Assembly (NCBI GenBank): GCA_016840125.1
Contig: JAEOSY010000008.1
Coordinates: 1-31,400 of the forward strand
Direction of reading: 5' to 3'
Origin: Candidatus Helarchaeota archaeon
GTDB taxonomy: Archaea > Asgardarchaeota > Lokiarchaeia > Helarchaeales > HEL-GB-A
Length of the DNA stretch: 31,400 nucleotides
Under the pieces are notes generated by a model. It saw only the letters and a program-made list of their open reading frames with translations, was not told where the DNA came from and made no database searches. The position numbers and the translations under genes are program-made. This document shows, piece after piece, positions 1-8,706 of the stretch. Position 1 is the stretch's first letter, and every line of letters begins with the position of its first letter.

Positions 1-1405
1 AAAAGTTGAAGGGTCCTGGATGAGTGTAGGTACAAAACCAAACCCGATCGAAACTTGCTTTGGAGTACCAGCCATTATGTACTCCTAGGGACACACCATC
101 TAGCCAGATTTCAAAGGTGAGACTCCCGGTAATCTGAACTCTGAAGTGGTGCCAAGTATTTGCTGTTAAATTTGAATGAAGAACCTCAGAAGAAGCTCCC
201 GCGTTTAGAATATTCACCAATTCCCCAGAATAGAAATTCATCCAAATCCAGATTTTGGAGTCCGAACTCGGACCACCATCTTGGACATCAAATACTCCTT
301 GAGCATTTGAATCGCCCCACATCCAAAATTCGATTTGGTACCCCGCACTTGAAGATTTAAAGCCGAATACATTTTCTAGTTCTGGTCGAGTGGTCTCTTT
401 ATGTAGTTCAACCACTTTTTTATGCCCATCTTTTTCAGAAACGGTTGTTGCATATGAACCTACTTCCGTAACTCTCCAGTCTGAGGGACCAGAACCTGCA
501 GAATCATTCGTGAAGCTATATTGTCCAAAATAATCGGTATAATCTGAAGTAGAATTTGAATGATTCAAGTTACGATTTATATAGTACCCTGGCGCCCACG
601 AGTAATCCACGGCATCAATATAAGTATTTCCGTCATCCGCATTAGAACCAGACGCGAAATGTAACTCATCTAGCCCAGAAACTGTAACCCGAAAGATAAA
701 TGGACCGTATTTCACACCATCCACGTATATATTATATTGGTCTGCGGACAATCCATCATACCCACCTGATCCACACTCAAAGGTGTACCGCAGATGATGC
801 CAGACTTGATTCGAGAGATTGCATATATCCAGAATGTGAGTTCCATTATGACGTACTAACTTCTGATTATTTGTCTCAAACCATGTATAGATTGGGTAAG
901 ACTCATTCTCCTCCACATAAATTTTCAACTCTTGATCGGAGATTGGGTCATCAGCATAGACCCACATTTCAATCGTACCATTCGAATGGTTCCCAAAAGG
1001 ATTATCTGCATTCGCCGCTCCAAAAACCATATGATCGTATAATTGCATCACTTTATAATGCCCCCTTTTTTCCTCAATTACACTACAATTTGTATTAGCA
1101 TCCTCTACAACAAGCCAACCACTTGGATCTGCTCCTACCGGATCCTTCGTGAAACTATATAATCCCAGATAATCATAATTAGTCCCATCAGTAAGAGTCC
1201 ATGAAATCGTATGGTTCGACGTATCGTTGAGTGAGAGGTTCAAATCACCACTATTGGTTACATTAATACTTGTTGAGCCTAAGGTTTGATTAGAATTTGG
1301 ATTCGAAATTAATTCTGGCTGATGATTAATGTTAAGAAAAATGAAAGAAAGGTTCAAACTCAAAATTAAAACCAATAAAAATCCGTAACATTCTTGCTTT
1401 TTCAT
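1..1405 (-). CDS. Secreted LamG-like (concanavalin-type) repeat protein, C-terminus cut by window edge
   Basis: An open frame runs on the minus strand from an ATG at 1405 off the left edge, about 468 codons without a stop. The N-terminus has two lysines followed by a hydrophobic stretch (residues 8-25), a signal peptide or signal anchor. After an Asn/Ser/Thr-rich linker come two similar units starting near residues 78 and 290. Each opens with a D-Y-(L/F)-G-(L/Q)-Y-S-F-T block and a P-S-x-W motif, and each later has W-H-H-(L/F)-R and a Y-V-D-G or W-L-D-G turn, typical of LamG/concanavalin-like beta-sandwiches. Many N-x-S/T sequons suggest an N-glycosylated surface protein. The ligand is unknown; such domains often bind glycans or proteins. 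A near-start purine stretch (ggtgat) lies just upstream. The reading frame is certain; the domain call is by motif only. Confidence 0.82.
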   Translation of the reverse strand, partial: MKKQECYGFLLVLILSLNLSFIFLNINHQPELISNPNSNQTLGSTSINVTNSGDLNLSLNDTSNHTISWTLTDGTNYDYLGLYSFTKDPVGADPSGWLVVEDANTNCSVIEEKRGHYKVMQLYDHMVFGAANADNPFGNHSNGTIEMWVYADDPISDQELKIYVEENESYPIYTWFETNNQKLVRHNGTHILDICNLSNQVWHHLRYTFECGSGGYDGLSADQYNIYVDGVKYGPFIFRVTVSGLDELHFASGSNADDGNTYIDAVDYSWAPGYYINRNLNHSNSTSDYTDYFGQYSFTNDSAGSGPSDWRVTEVGSYATTVSEKDGHKKVVELHKETTRPELENVFGFKSSSAGYQIEFWMWGDSNAQGVFDVQDGGPSSDSKIWIWMNFYSGELVNILNAGASSEVLHSNLTANTWHHFRVQITGSLTFEIWLDGVSLGVHNGWYSKASFDRVWFCTYTHPGPFNF

Positions 1406-1598
1406 ATTATCACCTATTTCCGAAAAAAGGGGCATAACCCTGAAACCTTTTCCTTTTTCCTCTCTGATGTCCTATATCTAATAATACAATTTTCACTATT
1501 AAAGGGAATATGGGGCAATTTTCAAAACCCATATAGAGCAGTTTTCGGTAAAAAAAATTGTTTGTAATTTTGTAAAAAGAGAATTTTATGGTAAAATT

Positions 1599-1611
1599 TT
1601 TTTAAATAGAA
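1599..1611 (+). promoter_or_regulatory. Candidate TATA box for the ACP-like gene
   Basis: A T-run followed by taaatag sits in an otherwise AT-rich 200-base gap between the divergent LamG-like and ACP-like genes. Initiation about 25 bases downstream would fall between the TTG at 1618 and the ATG at 1672, which is one reason for preferring the ATG. The rest of the gap shows no gene. Confidence 0.35.
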
Positions 1612-1671
1612 ATCAATTTGAATTTTAACAACCTTTCATTCCGTAAAATTATTGATGGATTTGCAGAAAAA

Positions 1672-1911
1672 ATGAGTCAATTGGAAACCTTTGAAAAACT
1701 TGTTATAGAAGCTTTTGAAATTACGCGTGATCAATTCACGGATGAGACTACTCCCGATGATTTAGAAAATTGGGATTCTGTTGTTCATATGGATTTATGC
1801 GCAAAATTCGATGTTGAATTTGATATTAGCTTAGATGTTGAAGAAATCGCTGAAATGCTAACAATTGGTCTAATGAAAGATATATTAAGAGGTAAAGGCG
1901 TAGATTTATAG
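1672..1911 (+). CDS. Acyl-carrier-protein-like protein
   Basis: From the ATG at 1672 this encodes 79 residues, the usual ACP length; an in-frame TTG at 1618 would add 18 residues. The core reads D-D-L-E-N-W-D-S-V with Ser36 at the position that takes the 4'-phosphopantetheine arm (family consensus D-S-L). Acidic helices follow, including a D-I-S-L-D-V-E-E-I segment that matches ACP helix III. Free ACPs are uncommon in archaea, which make isoprenoid rather than fatty-acid lipids. A role as acyl or aminoacyl carrier for a nearby glycan acyltransferase or a specialised acyl pathway is inference. It converges on the MaoC hydratase gene, whose stop lies 22 bases away on the other strand. No phosphopantetheinyl transferase is seen in the window. 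Confidence 0.78.
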   Translation: MSQLETFEKLVIEAFEITRDQFTDETTPDDLENWDSVVHMDLCAKFDVEFDISLDVEEIAEMLTIGLMKDILRGKGVDL

Positions 1912-1933
1912 GTATTCTACTTTTCTTACTTGG

Positions 1934-2329
1934 TTACGTTTTCATTGGAAATACTTTTGATGTTGCCTTTCCATCCAACACTACTTCATTATTTTGATTG
2001 TATACCAACGTCTCTACTGTAAATACTTTCCTTCTATCAACGGAAATTATTTTTAACTTTGCTGTTAACGTATCTCCAACATAAATTGGTTTTTTAAATA
2101 CGAATTTTTGATCCAGCCAGAGATTTCCAGGTCCAAACATCTTAGTCAGACCCCCAGAAATGAGTCCCAATGATATCAAACCATGCGCTACTCTTCTTTT
2201 AAAGATTGTCTTCTTTGCAAATTCCTCATCAAGGTGTATTGGATTTTTATCACCAGAAACTTCAACGATTTTTGTAACATCATCTTCTGATACTTTCTTG
2301 GTCACCTCAACTATGGTTCCGGGTTCCAA
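1934..2329 (-). CDS. MaoC-like (R)-specific enoyl-CoA/ACP hydratase
   Basis: A 131-residue single hot-dog-fold protein. It has the hydratase-2 signature: G-D-x-N-P-I-H with Asp27 and His32 as the catalytic pair, then a V-A-H-G segment (residues 47-50) and a following glycine-rich helix. Known MaoC/PhaJ enzymes add water to trans-2-enoyl thioesters to give (R)-3-hydroxyacyl thioesters. The start is a TTG, supported by a GAGGTGAG ribosome-binding site just upstream (about 2333-2340). It is the second gene after the beta-helix acyltransferase (25-base gap), so they are likely co-transcribed. Neighbourhood with an ACP-like gene hints that the substrate could be carrier-bound, but CoA substrates linked to the acyl-CoA dehydrogenase at 9.5 kb are equally possible. 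Confidence 0.85.
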   Translation of the reverse strand: MEPGTIVEVTKKVSEDDVTKIVEVSGDKNPIHLDEEFAKKTIFKRRVAHGLISLGLISGGLTKMFGPGNLWLDQKFVFKKPIYVGDTLTAKLKIISVDRRKVFTVETLVYNQNNEVVLDGKATSKVFPMKT

Positions 2330-2354
2330 TTTCTCACCTCAAAATCAATTCTTC

Positions 2355-3377
2355 TTAAACTTGATCTTCAATATCTAATATTTTTACTCCATATCTTCTA
2401 AGATATTCAATAAATTCCAGCGACAACTCATTGTTTGTTTCGCTTTTCAATTCGGTATCAATCTCAATCCAGTTATATTTTGATTTTATGTATTCAGGAA
2501 TTTGGAGCGAAATAATATCGAACTTCTTTTCATTGAGCTTCTTCAAATTTTCTTCAAAATTATCTGAAATATAAATTAACTTCCCGATATTCGTATCAAT
2601 TTTCAAAATCTCCTCATTAATGTTGGTAATTTGAATTGATTCATTTCCAACGAACTCCCTGAAATAATCATTAAACTCTTCTATTACTTTAAGCAATAAT
2701 TTATGCTTTGATTCGTTTTTCCGACCTTTTACCAACCAATTTCTATGAATAATTTTTGCTGGGTCCCCAGCTACTAAACAATAGTCTGGAACATCCTTCC
2801 AAATGACAGTACCTCCCGCACAAGTCACTCCTTTACCTAAAGTAACTCCTGGGCCTACAAAAACATGCCACGCTAACCATGCTTCGTCCCTAATTTCAAC
2901 CTTTCCATATTGATAGGGATACCCTTTAAATGCATTCTGCCAAACTCCGTGAGTAAAAATTAGGCAATACCCCCCTATCCCAACTTTATTTCCGATAATA
3001 ATTTCACGGACAGGATTCACATACGAGTGGTGTAAAATGTTTGAAAACGTTCCAATTTCAAAATAACTTTTTTCACTTTGAATCCCAGCTATTATCACTC
3101 CCCTATCTATTACTGTTCTTGTCCCTACTTTCACTCCACGAAACGCTTTCAGGACACTATTTTCTTTTATTTGCACATATTTTCCTATCTGAACTTTCCC
3201 GTTAGATAATAAAATCGAATCATTGATCTTAGTGTTTTTATCTACTATGAATTCTTCGGCTTCCACTCTCACGTTTTTCAAAACGACATCTTCACCAATT
3301 GTTATTTTCCTCGCTTTGATATTACAATTGTCTACATTAGCGGATTTTGCAATCTTTTCTTCTTCTATCATGTTCAA
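2355..3377 (-). CDS. Left-handed beta-helix (hexapeptide) acyltransferase with extra C-terminal domain
   Basis: A 340-residue protein. Residues about 10-210 show the hexapeptide pattern (I/V-G-x-x-x-x repeats) of trimeric sugar or maltose-type O/N-acetyltransferases, including I-G-N-K-V-G-I-G, the usual loop with His (F-T-H-G), and the closing G-D-P-A-K-I motif near 204. About 130 further residues (210-340) form a lysine-rich alpha/beta extension not usual for the family; I do not recognise it. A GGAG about nine bases before the TTG at 3377 favours that start; an ATG lies two codons later. Head gene of a pair with the MaoC hydratase. Probable role: acyl transfer to a surface sugar; donor (acetyl-CoA or acyl-ACP) unknown. 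Confidence 0.75.
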   Translation of the reverse strand: MNMIEEEKIAKSANVDNCNIKARKITIGEDVVLKNVRVEAEEFIVDKNTKINDSILLSNGKVQIGKYVQIKENSVLKAFRGVKVGTRTVIDRGVIIAGIQSEKSYFEIGTFSNILHHSYVNPVREIIIGNKVGIGGYCLIFTHGVWQNAFKGYPYQYGKVEIRDEAWLAWHVFVGPGVTLGKGVTCAGGTVIWKDVPDYCLVAGDPAKIIHRNWLVKGRKNESKHKLLLKVIEEFNDYFREFVGNESIQITNINEEILKIDTNIGKLIYISDNFEENLKKLNEKKFDIISLQIPEYIKSKYNWIEIDTELKSETNNELSLEFIEYLRRYGVKILDIEDQV

Positions 3378-3592
3378 TTTAAAATTCTCCTGGTTTTAAC
3401 TGAATATTCCAATTCCCACAGTTTTATGAAGCCATTCTTTATCTTCTTGATTGAAATCTGGATTTTTGAATGAATTAGTAGTCCATGATTTATAATTTAA
3501 AATAATATATAAATAAAAATGGATTAATAATTAAAATAACCATTATTTTTCAATCAGCGTTACAGAAGTAAATCTATGAAATTTAGATTTTT
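3378..3592. promoter_or_regulatory. Divergent promoter region with TATA-like elements
   Basis: This 215-base AT-rich gap separates a minus-strand acyltransferase operon from the plus-strand deacetylase-like gene. TATATAAATA at 3506-3515 is a good plus-strand TATA box about 80 bases before the first ATG; the complementary strand around 3490-3500 reads taaattataaatc, a candidate for the leftward operon. No convincing small ORF or RNA is seen. Confidence 0.4.
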
Positions 3593-4882
3593 ATGCATTG
3601 TATTTGTGATTTTATTATGACTTTGAAAGAATATGGACTTGAAATCCTCTTATCTACTCTTGGAATTCCTGACTTTTATCGCTCCTATATACAAAGTCAG
3701 GATGCCAAGCTTGAATTAATAGCCAAGTACCTAAAAGGTGATTTATTCGATCGTACCTCTCAAGCCCCTCTTAAACCCAAGGTCAACTTTCTAATTGAAG
3801 AAATCGAGCAAGTATTATATGAGAACTTACCTCCTCACATTCCTTATATTAAAAAATGGTATTGGCCCAATTGGAATGAATATGCACTTTGTATTTCTCA
3901 TGATGTTGATAAGTTATCAGAATCACGAAGTCACATCTGGAAAATTCGTAAAAGATTTTCTATGTTCACTGTATTGAAAGCGCTTTTAGGTATCTCAAAT
4001 CCTTATAATAATTTGAAAGAATACCTCAAATTTGAAAATCAATATGGAGTTCATTCATCCTTCTATTTCCTAGCCGAGGAATACGATTTCAGTAAGATTT
4101 CTCAAGAACTCCAGCTCCTGAACGAGAATAAAATGGATCTTGGATTACATGGAGGATTTGGAACTCATAGCGATGCTAAAAAACTGAATGACGAGAAAAC
4201 CAAATTGGAAAAGATTTTAAAACAACCTATTTTTGGAACGCGTCAACATTTTCTAAAATTTGAATTACCTGAAACCTGGAATGTGCATAACCGAACAGAT
4301 CTTCTTTATGATACGACTGTAGGCTTTAACGATAAAATCGGGTTTAAGTTAGGTTTTGCTTTCCCCTTTTTTACTCCTGATGCTCATTTAAACCCATCTC
4401 CACTCATTGAATTACCCCTACTTATTATGGATGCGGCTATGTGGACTCATCTTAAGCATACAGAAGAAACTGCATTGAACACTATTTTAGAATTTAGAGA
4501 TAAAATTAAGCAGTTTCATGGGTTACTAACAGTTTTATGGCATCAGTGCACTTTAAAGATGCGAGGAGGTCGAATTTATAAGAACCTCTTAAAGCGTTTG
4601 GCTAGTAAAGATGTTTATATTGCAAACGGGGCTGAAGTTGCTAAGTGGTGGCGTGGTAGAAATGATTTCCAAATAAAAATTACCACAAAAGATAACCAAA
4701 TTTCAATTGATCTTCAAAACCCTAAAAGAATTAATGATCTTGGAATAATAATCAAAACAAAAAAGAAAATCAAATTAAATTCTACTAGTTCCAACCTTAG
4801 GATGATCGAAGACGCAAATAATGTTCTTAAAATCACATTTCATTCTGGAGAATCTGGGAAGATCATATTAAGCGAAATTTAA
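3593..4882 (+). CDS. Polysaccharide-deacetylase-fold (NodB-like) protein, HDVD type
   Basis: A 429-residue protein (421 if the ATG at 3617 is used; neither ATG has a clear ribosome-binding site). After an alpha-helical N-terminal part it carries I-S-H-D-V-D at 101-106, the Asp/metal motif of carbohydrate esterase family 4-like enzymes. L-H-G-G-F-G-T-H follows at 185-192 (second motif His residues), then a G-T-R-Q-H segment near 215-219, and a late W-H-Q motif. A C-terminal beta-rich tail (about 350-429) is extra. CE4 enzymes remove acetyl groups from N-acetylated sugars using Asp-His-His-bound metal; in glycan loci proteins of this type sit beside glycosyltransferases and sugar-modifying enzymes. 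It has no signal peptide, so a cytosolic glycan intermediate is the likely substrate. It converges on the acetyltransferase gene (one-base gap). Confidence 0.75.
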   Translation: MHCICDFIMTLKEYGLEILLSTLGIPDFYRSYIQSQDAKLELIAKYLKGDLFDRTSQAPLKPKVNFLIEEIEQVLYENLPPHIPYIKKWYWPNWNEYALCISHDVDKLSESRSHIWKIRKRFSMFTVLKALLGISNPYNNLKEYLKFENQYGVHSSFYFLAEEYDFSKISQELQLLNENKMDLGLHGGFGTHSDAKKLNDEKTKLEKILKQPIFGTRQHFLKFELPETWNVHNRTDLLYDTTVGFNDKIGFKLGFAFPFFTPDAHLNPSPLIELPLLIMDAAMWTHLKHTEETALNTILEFRDKIKQFHGLLTVLWHQCTLKMRGGRIYKNLLKRLASKDVYIANGAEVAKWWRGRNDFQIKITTKDNQISIDLQNPKRINDLGIIIKTKKKIKLNSTSSNLRMIEDANNVLKITFHSGESGKIILSEI

Positions 4883-4883
4883 A

Positions 4884-5648
4884 TCATTTTAAATTCCAAT
4901 CTTCTGGAACTTTTTTAAAAAGTCTGGCCGGAACACCGGTATATATTGTATAAGGTGGGACATCTTTGGTTACCACCGCCCCAGCACCTATAATAGCACC
5001 CTCATTTATAACAACACCTGGCATAATTATTGCATTCGCCCCAATACTTGCCTTTTCCCTAATAGTCGGACCTATTAATTCGTATTTTTTTCTCATAACA
5101 TATTTATCATTCGTTAGTTTGCAATTTGGTCCAAGAAACACATTATCTTCTATTGTTGTATGTAAGGGTATGAAAACCATACTTTGAATCGAAACACGCG
5201 ATCCAATTTTAGTATAACCCTCAATTACAGTATTGGTTCCTACGGTGCAATTATTTCCAATTTCTGTCTGTTCTCTTACCATTGCAGTGTGTCCAAATTC
5301 CACTTGGTCGCCAATCCGCGAATTAGCATAAATAATACATCCTGCCCGTATAATTGTCCCTTTCCCAATAGTACAACCATCAGACACCACTAAATCCTTC
5401 ATATCACCTGTTTTGATAAACTCCTTTAGATGACTGCGTATCGGATGTCCAATTATTGCATTATCTCCTATATAGGTCGAACTTCCTATCTTAACTGGAC
5501 CATAAATCACAGTATTATTAGCGATGCTTACGTTTTCCCCCAATTCAATCTTCCCTTTTAAAATTGTATTTGCTCCAATGAAGCAGTTGCCATCTACTAT
5601 AAGTTCTCCATCAATACGTGCTGATTTATCAATATCGCTTTTGTTCAT
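4884..5648 (-). CDS. Hexapeptide-repeat sugar N-acyltransferase (WlbB/WbbJ-like)
   Basis: A 254-residue protein made almost wholly of hexapeptide turns. These run from residue 10 onward and end with the classic [11 protein letters not shown] and [11 protein letters not shown] motifs and G-V-P-A-R near the C-terminus. This arrangement is that of acetyltransferases acting on UDP-linked amino sugars such as UDP-2-acetamido-3-amino-glucuronate. Its ATG overlaps the stop of the UDP-sugar dehydrogenase by one base (TAATG), so the two are translationally coupled. Inference: the dehydrogenase makes a UDP-uronate and this enzyme acetylates an amino group on a related sugar. The aminotransferase and oxidoreductase of the full WlbABCD pathway are not in the window. 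Confidence 0.8.
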   Translation of the reverse strand: MNKSDIDKSARIDGELIVDGNCFIGANTILKGKIELGENVSIANNTVIYGPVKIGSSTYIGDNAIIGHPIRSHLKEFIKTGDMKDLVVSDGCTIGKGTIIRAGCIIYANSRIGDQVEFGHTAMVREQTEIGNNCTVGTNTVIEGYTKIGSRVSIQSMVFIPLHTTIEDNVFLGPNCKLTNDKYVMRKKYELIGPTIREKASIGANAIIMPGVVINEGAIIGAGAVVTKDVPPYTIYTGVPARLFKKVPEDWNLK

Positions 5649-7030
5649 TATTTAACTACTCTCCCAACACCTTTATAATTAAAACCTAATCCTGTCACAT
5701 AACCTGGATCAAAAATTTGCCTACCATCAATTATCAATACTTTTTCTCTCATTTTTGTTAGGGAGCTTTTAAAATCCAGAGTTTTAAACAGCTCATGATC
5801 CGTTAAAAATATCAAACAGTCTGAATTCTGTAACGCTTCTTCTAAAGAATCTACGCCTTGGATCTCTAAAATTTTTGAAATTTCCGCTTTATCAAATAGT
5901 GGATCAAAGCATTTTAGCTTGGGGGTCTTATCTTTCAATAAATTCACAACTTTAAGTGTAGGTGAATTTCTATATTCTTTCACCCCCCCACGAAATGCTA
6001 AACCCATTATTGTTACATTAATTTCCTTATATCCTTTCTTCAGTTCTTTCAATCCGTCATCTAGTAATTCCACTATATGATATGGCATAAACTCATTAAT
6101 CTCTCTAGCCGCTCTAACTAGCTTCAAATCTAGTCCTTTCATCGCATCATGATTTATAATAAAATAAGGATAAACTGGAATGCAATGCCCACCAACTCCT
6201 GCTCCCGGCGTTAAAATATTTGAAAAAGATTGCGTATTTGCAGCTTCAATGAGTTCTAAAATATCAATATTCAAATTCTCAGCTATTAGTGCAAGCTCAT
6301 TAGCTAATGCAATATTCACATCCCTATAGATCCCCTCAAAGACTTTCATTGCCTCTGCAGTCCTGATATTGCTAAGTTTAATAACTCCTTTCTTAGCAAC
6401 CATACTATAAAGCGTTTCCATTGCATCCGCAGTCCTTTGATCAATCCCACTCACTACTTTGGGATAACGATCGACTAAATCTGGGATAACTCTACCAGAA
6501 TAAACTCTCTCTGGGCTGAAACCTAAACCAAAATCTATTCCCGCTTTTAATTTGGAGTGTTTCTCTAATATCGGTTTGATTTTTTGTTCAACATAATTTG
6601 GAGGGACAGTGCTTTCTAAAATAACTAAATCTTCTGGATCGAGACCTTTCCCTATACTCTCAAATGCATCTTTGAGAGGTCCTAAATTCAGTACTTTATT
6701 TTCATCTAAAATCGTTGGAACTATGACAATTATAACATCGGCTTCTTTTGCAGATTGAATTAAATCATTTGATGCTTTTAGATTCCCTTGTTTCATAACT
6801 TTTAAAAATTTTTCATCTAATTGCGCTTCATTCTTTATTGGATTTTCCCCTTTATTGATTTTATCAACAATCTCTTTATTGATATCAACTGCAATAATTT
6901 TTGTTCCTAATTCTGCAAAGACTACTGCAATAGGTAATCCAACCTTACCTGCTCCATAGATTGCTATCGTCACTTTTCCACTATTAATTGCGTTTCTTAT
7001 TTCCTGATTATTCAAATTAAAGACTTTCAA
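5648..7030 (-). CDS. UDP-sugar 6-dehydrogenase (UDP-ManNAc/GlcNAc dehydrogenase type)
   Basis: A 460-residue member of the UDP-glucose/GDP-mannose dehydrogenase family. It has a Rossmann motif G-A-G-K-V-G-L-P at 26-33, E-S-T-V-P-P at 139-144, F-S-P-E-R at 171-175, and the catalytic-cysteine motif G-V-G-G-H-C-I-P with Cys283. The conserved C-terminal half has G-L-A-F-R-G-G and the F-D-P motif. These enzymes oxidise the C6 hydroxyl of a nucleotide sugar twice with NAD+ to give a uronic acid. Overall pattern is closer to the WecC/WbpA (N-acetylated hexosamine) branch than to UDP-glucose dehydrogenase, but the substrate cannot be fixed from sequence. The start is a TTG with AGGTG seven bases upstream. 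First gene of a two-gene operon with the acetyltransferase. Confidence 0.9.
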   Translation of the reverse strand: MKVFNLNNQEIRNAINSGKVTIAIYGAGKVGLPIAVVFAELGTKIIAVDINKEIVDKINKGENPIKNEAQLDEKFLKVMKQGNLKASNDLIQSAKEADVIIVIVPTILDENKVLNLGPLKDAFESIGKGLDPEDLVILESTVPPNYVEQKIKPILEKHSKLKAGIDFGLGFSPERVYSGRVIPDLVDRYPKVVSGIDQRTADAMETLYSMVAKKGVIKLSNIRTAEAMKVFEGIYRDVNIALANELALIAENLNIDILELIEAANTQSFSNILTPGAGVGGHCIPVYPYFIINHDAMKGLDLKLVRAAREINEFMPYHIVELLDDGLKELKKGYKEINVTIMGLAFRGGVKEYRNSPTLKVVNLLKDKTPKLKCFDPLFDKAEISKILEIQGVDSLEEALQNSDCLIFLTDHELFKTLDFKSSLTKMREKVLIIDGRQIFDPGYVTGLGFNYKGVGRVVK

Positions 7031-7138
7031 GTAGGCACCTGATTTTAACGATTTAGAATTAATAATCTCTAAAACTTCTATTAAATTTAGTTTTTGAGTT
7101 AATTGGTTCAGACTTTAAAATGACCCAGAAATAATAAT

Positions 7139-8671
7139 TTATAAATTGTAATTAAAACCTGCATCCAAACTATCTATCTTCTTCTCAATAATAAATAATT
7201 CACTCTGTAAGCGACGGAATTGGCTAATATAAGTTACTGGATTGATTCCACCTGCTCTAAATTTCCGCTCTAAATTTTGAATAGTTTGTTCAATGGAAAA
7301 TTTTTCAGACTGTAGCTTAACAATCATTCTATTTGTATTCATTAAAGGGGATTCATTTTCCAACACGTGATTTATTCCAATATGATGGGATACGGGCTTA
7401 TTTTTTATGATTACTGAGTTGCCAGTCATTAATTGTACAATTTTTCTGTCGATTTGCTTTTCTAAATGCTTTGTGGATAGTTGAATTTGATCTAAAGTGT
7501 TCAGCATTTTACCATCATTTATTCGATAATTACCAAAATTAACGGAGATCTTTAAATAATCTAGAATAGCTTCTTTCATCCGTTTTGGTGCTGAAAACCA
7601 AATATTTCCCTGATCTAAAATGAAGGTCAGTTTTTTAAAGAAGCGACCAACGATTGAAACATCTAGGATATGATTAAAAGAGAAGTTGAAGATTCTGTGG
7701 ATTCGTTTTTTGATTAATCCAGTTTTTCGGATAAAAATCAATCTTTGATCGGTTAAAAATAAAATCCCTTTCCCTTTTTTCAACCCGTGAATTGTGCTCT
7801 TAGAAAATTTAATTTCTTTAAAAGCGCAAACTGGTAATTCTCCTGGAAAAAGATTTAGATGTTCCGTGTATTCATCATAAATTGATTTATAGTAACGGAT
7901 TACATTGAGTTTAGACTGTACTAATCCATACTCTCTTTTAGGCTGAGCAAGGATCTTCCGTACATACGTTTGATACTTGATCACATCATCATATATTTGT
8001 TTTATGAGTAGCTCAATCTGAGGAAAATCTGAAGCTTGCCAATTTGAAAAATCACAATATTTACCAAGTTCTAACCGTAAAAGATCTATTTCTTGAGTTG
8101 CCCGCTCGAGAATTTCATCTGAGACTGATTTAATCGTTTCATATGTTGTGAGTAATGTCTGTTCAATTACTGGATCATGGAGGTAACCAACAGCTCGTAA
8201 AGCGAGGGTTTTTTGTCTCACTGCCCGAAAATCCCTTAAGAAGGTCTTTAACTCTTGATATCCGAATTTAAACCCAGTTACTACATCTCTAATCTGTTTT
8301 ATTAATTCTAATCTTTTTTTAGCTATTGGAACAATTCTTGATGAACGACACCCTGAACAGCTTCGATGAATAACTAACCTAACTTCTATATCGAGCGACC
8401 CACACACCTTACATATAAAGATTTCTCCATTGACTGAATTTCTCTGTCTGATTTCAATATTTGGACTTTTACATTGACCGCACTCATGTACAAGTCGCTT
8501 ATCGCTATAACCACAGTCTTCACAAAAACTTAGATTGCACTCTTCACAATAGTAGATTGCTGACTTTTCACTGCAGAACGTGCATTGATTGGATTTTTCA
8601 TTCATTAACAATGGACTGTGCCTCAGAAATGTATTAGCATACTCTAATGAAAGATCCTGTTTTTTTAGCAA
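7139..8671 (-). CDS. B-box-like zinc-finger protein with coiled coil and PH/GRAM-like domain
   Basis: A 510-residue protein without an obvious enzyme motif. Residues 30-53 hold C-x2-C-x8-C-x2-C-x4-C-x2-C, close to the B-box spacing. More cysteine pairs follow at 64/67, 87/90 and 105/108, making a run of treble-clef or zinc-ribbon modules. A helical region spans about 118-275. Residues about 285-400 contain G-I-L-F-L-T-D-Q-R-L-I-F-I-R and alternating strands, the pattern of bacterial PH or GRAM lipid/protein-binding domains. The last 100 residues look coiled-coil. The apparent start is TTG at 8671; an ATG at 8605 just before the first cysteine is the alternative. Likely a scaffold or membrane-associated adaptor; no function is claimed. 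The metallophosphoesterase gene lies 35 bases upstream on the same strand. Confidence 0.7.
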   Translation of the reverse strand: MLKKQDLSLEYANTFLRHSPLLMNEKSNQCTFCSEKSAIYYCEECNLSFCEDCGYSDKRLVHECGQCKSPNIEIRQRNSVNGEIFICKVCGSLDIEVRLVIHRSCSGCRSSRIVPIAKKRLELIKQIRDVVTGFKFGYQELKTFLRDFRAVRQKTLALRAVGYLHDPVIEQTLLTTYETIKSVSDEILERATQEIDLLRLELGKYCDFSNWQASDFPQIELLIKQIYDDVIKYQTYVRKILAQPKREYGLVQSKLNVIRYYKSIYDEYTEHLNLFPGELPVCAFKEIKFSKSTIHGLKKGKGILFLTDQRLIFIRKTGLIKKRIHRIFNFSFNHILDVSIVGRFFKKLTFILDQGNIWFSAPKRMKEAILDYLKISVNFGNYRINDGKMLNTLDQIQLSTKHLEKQIDRKIVQLMTGNSVIIKNKPVSHHIGINHVLENESPLMNTNRMIVKLQSEKFSIEQTIQNLERKFRAGGINPVTYISQFRRLQSELFIIEKKIDSLDAGFNYNL

Positions 8672-8706
8672 ATAAATCTAAATAATATTCCCATATTCTC
8701 ATGGCA

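Noticed and set aside
700..1098. 132-codon plus-strand ORF
   Set aside because: It is antisense to the LamG-like gene, has no recognisable family and an unlikely His/Tyr-rich composition; the minus-strand frame is open over 468 codons with a signal peptide.
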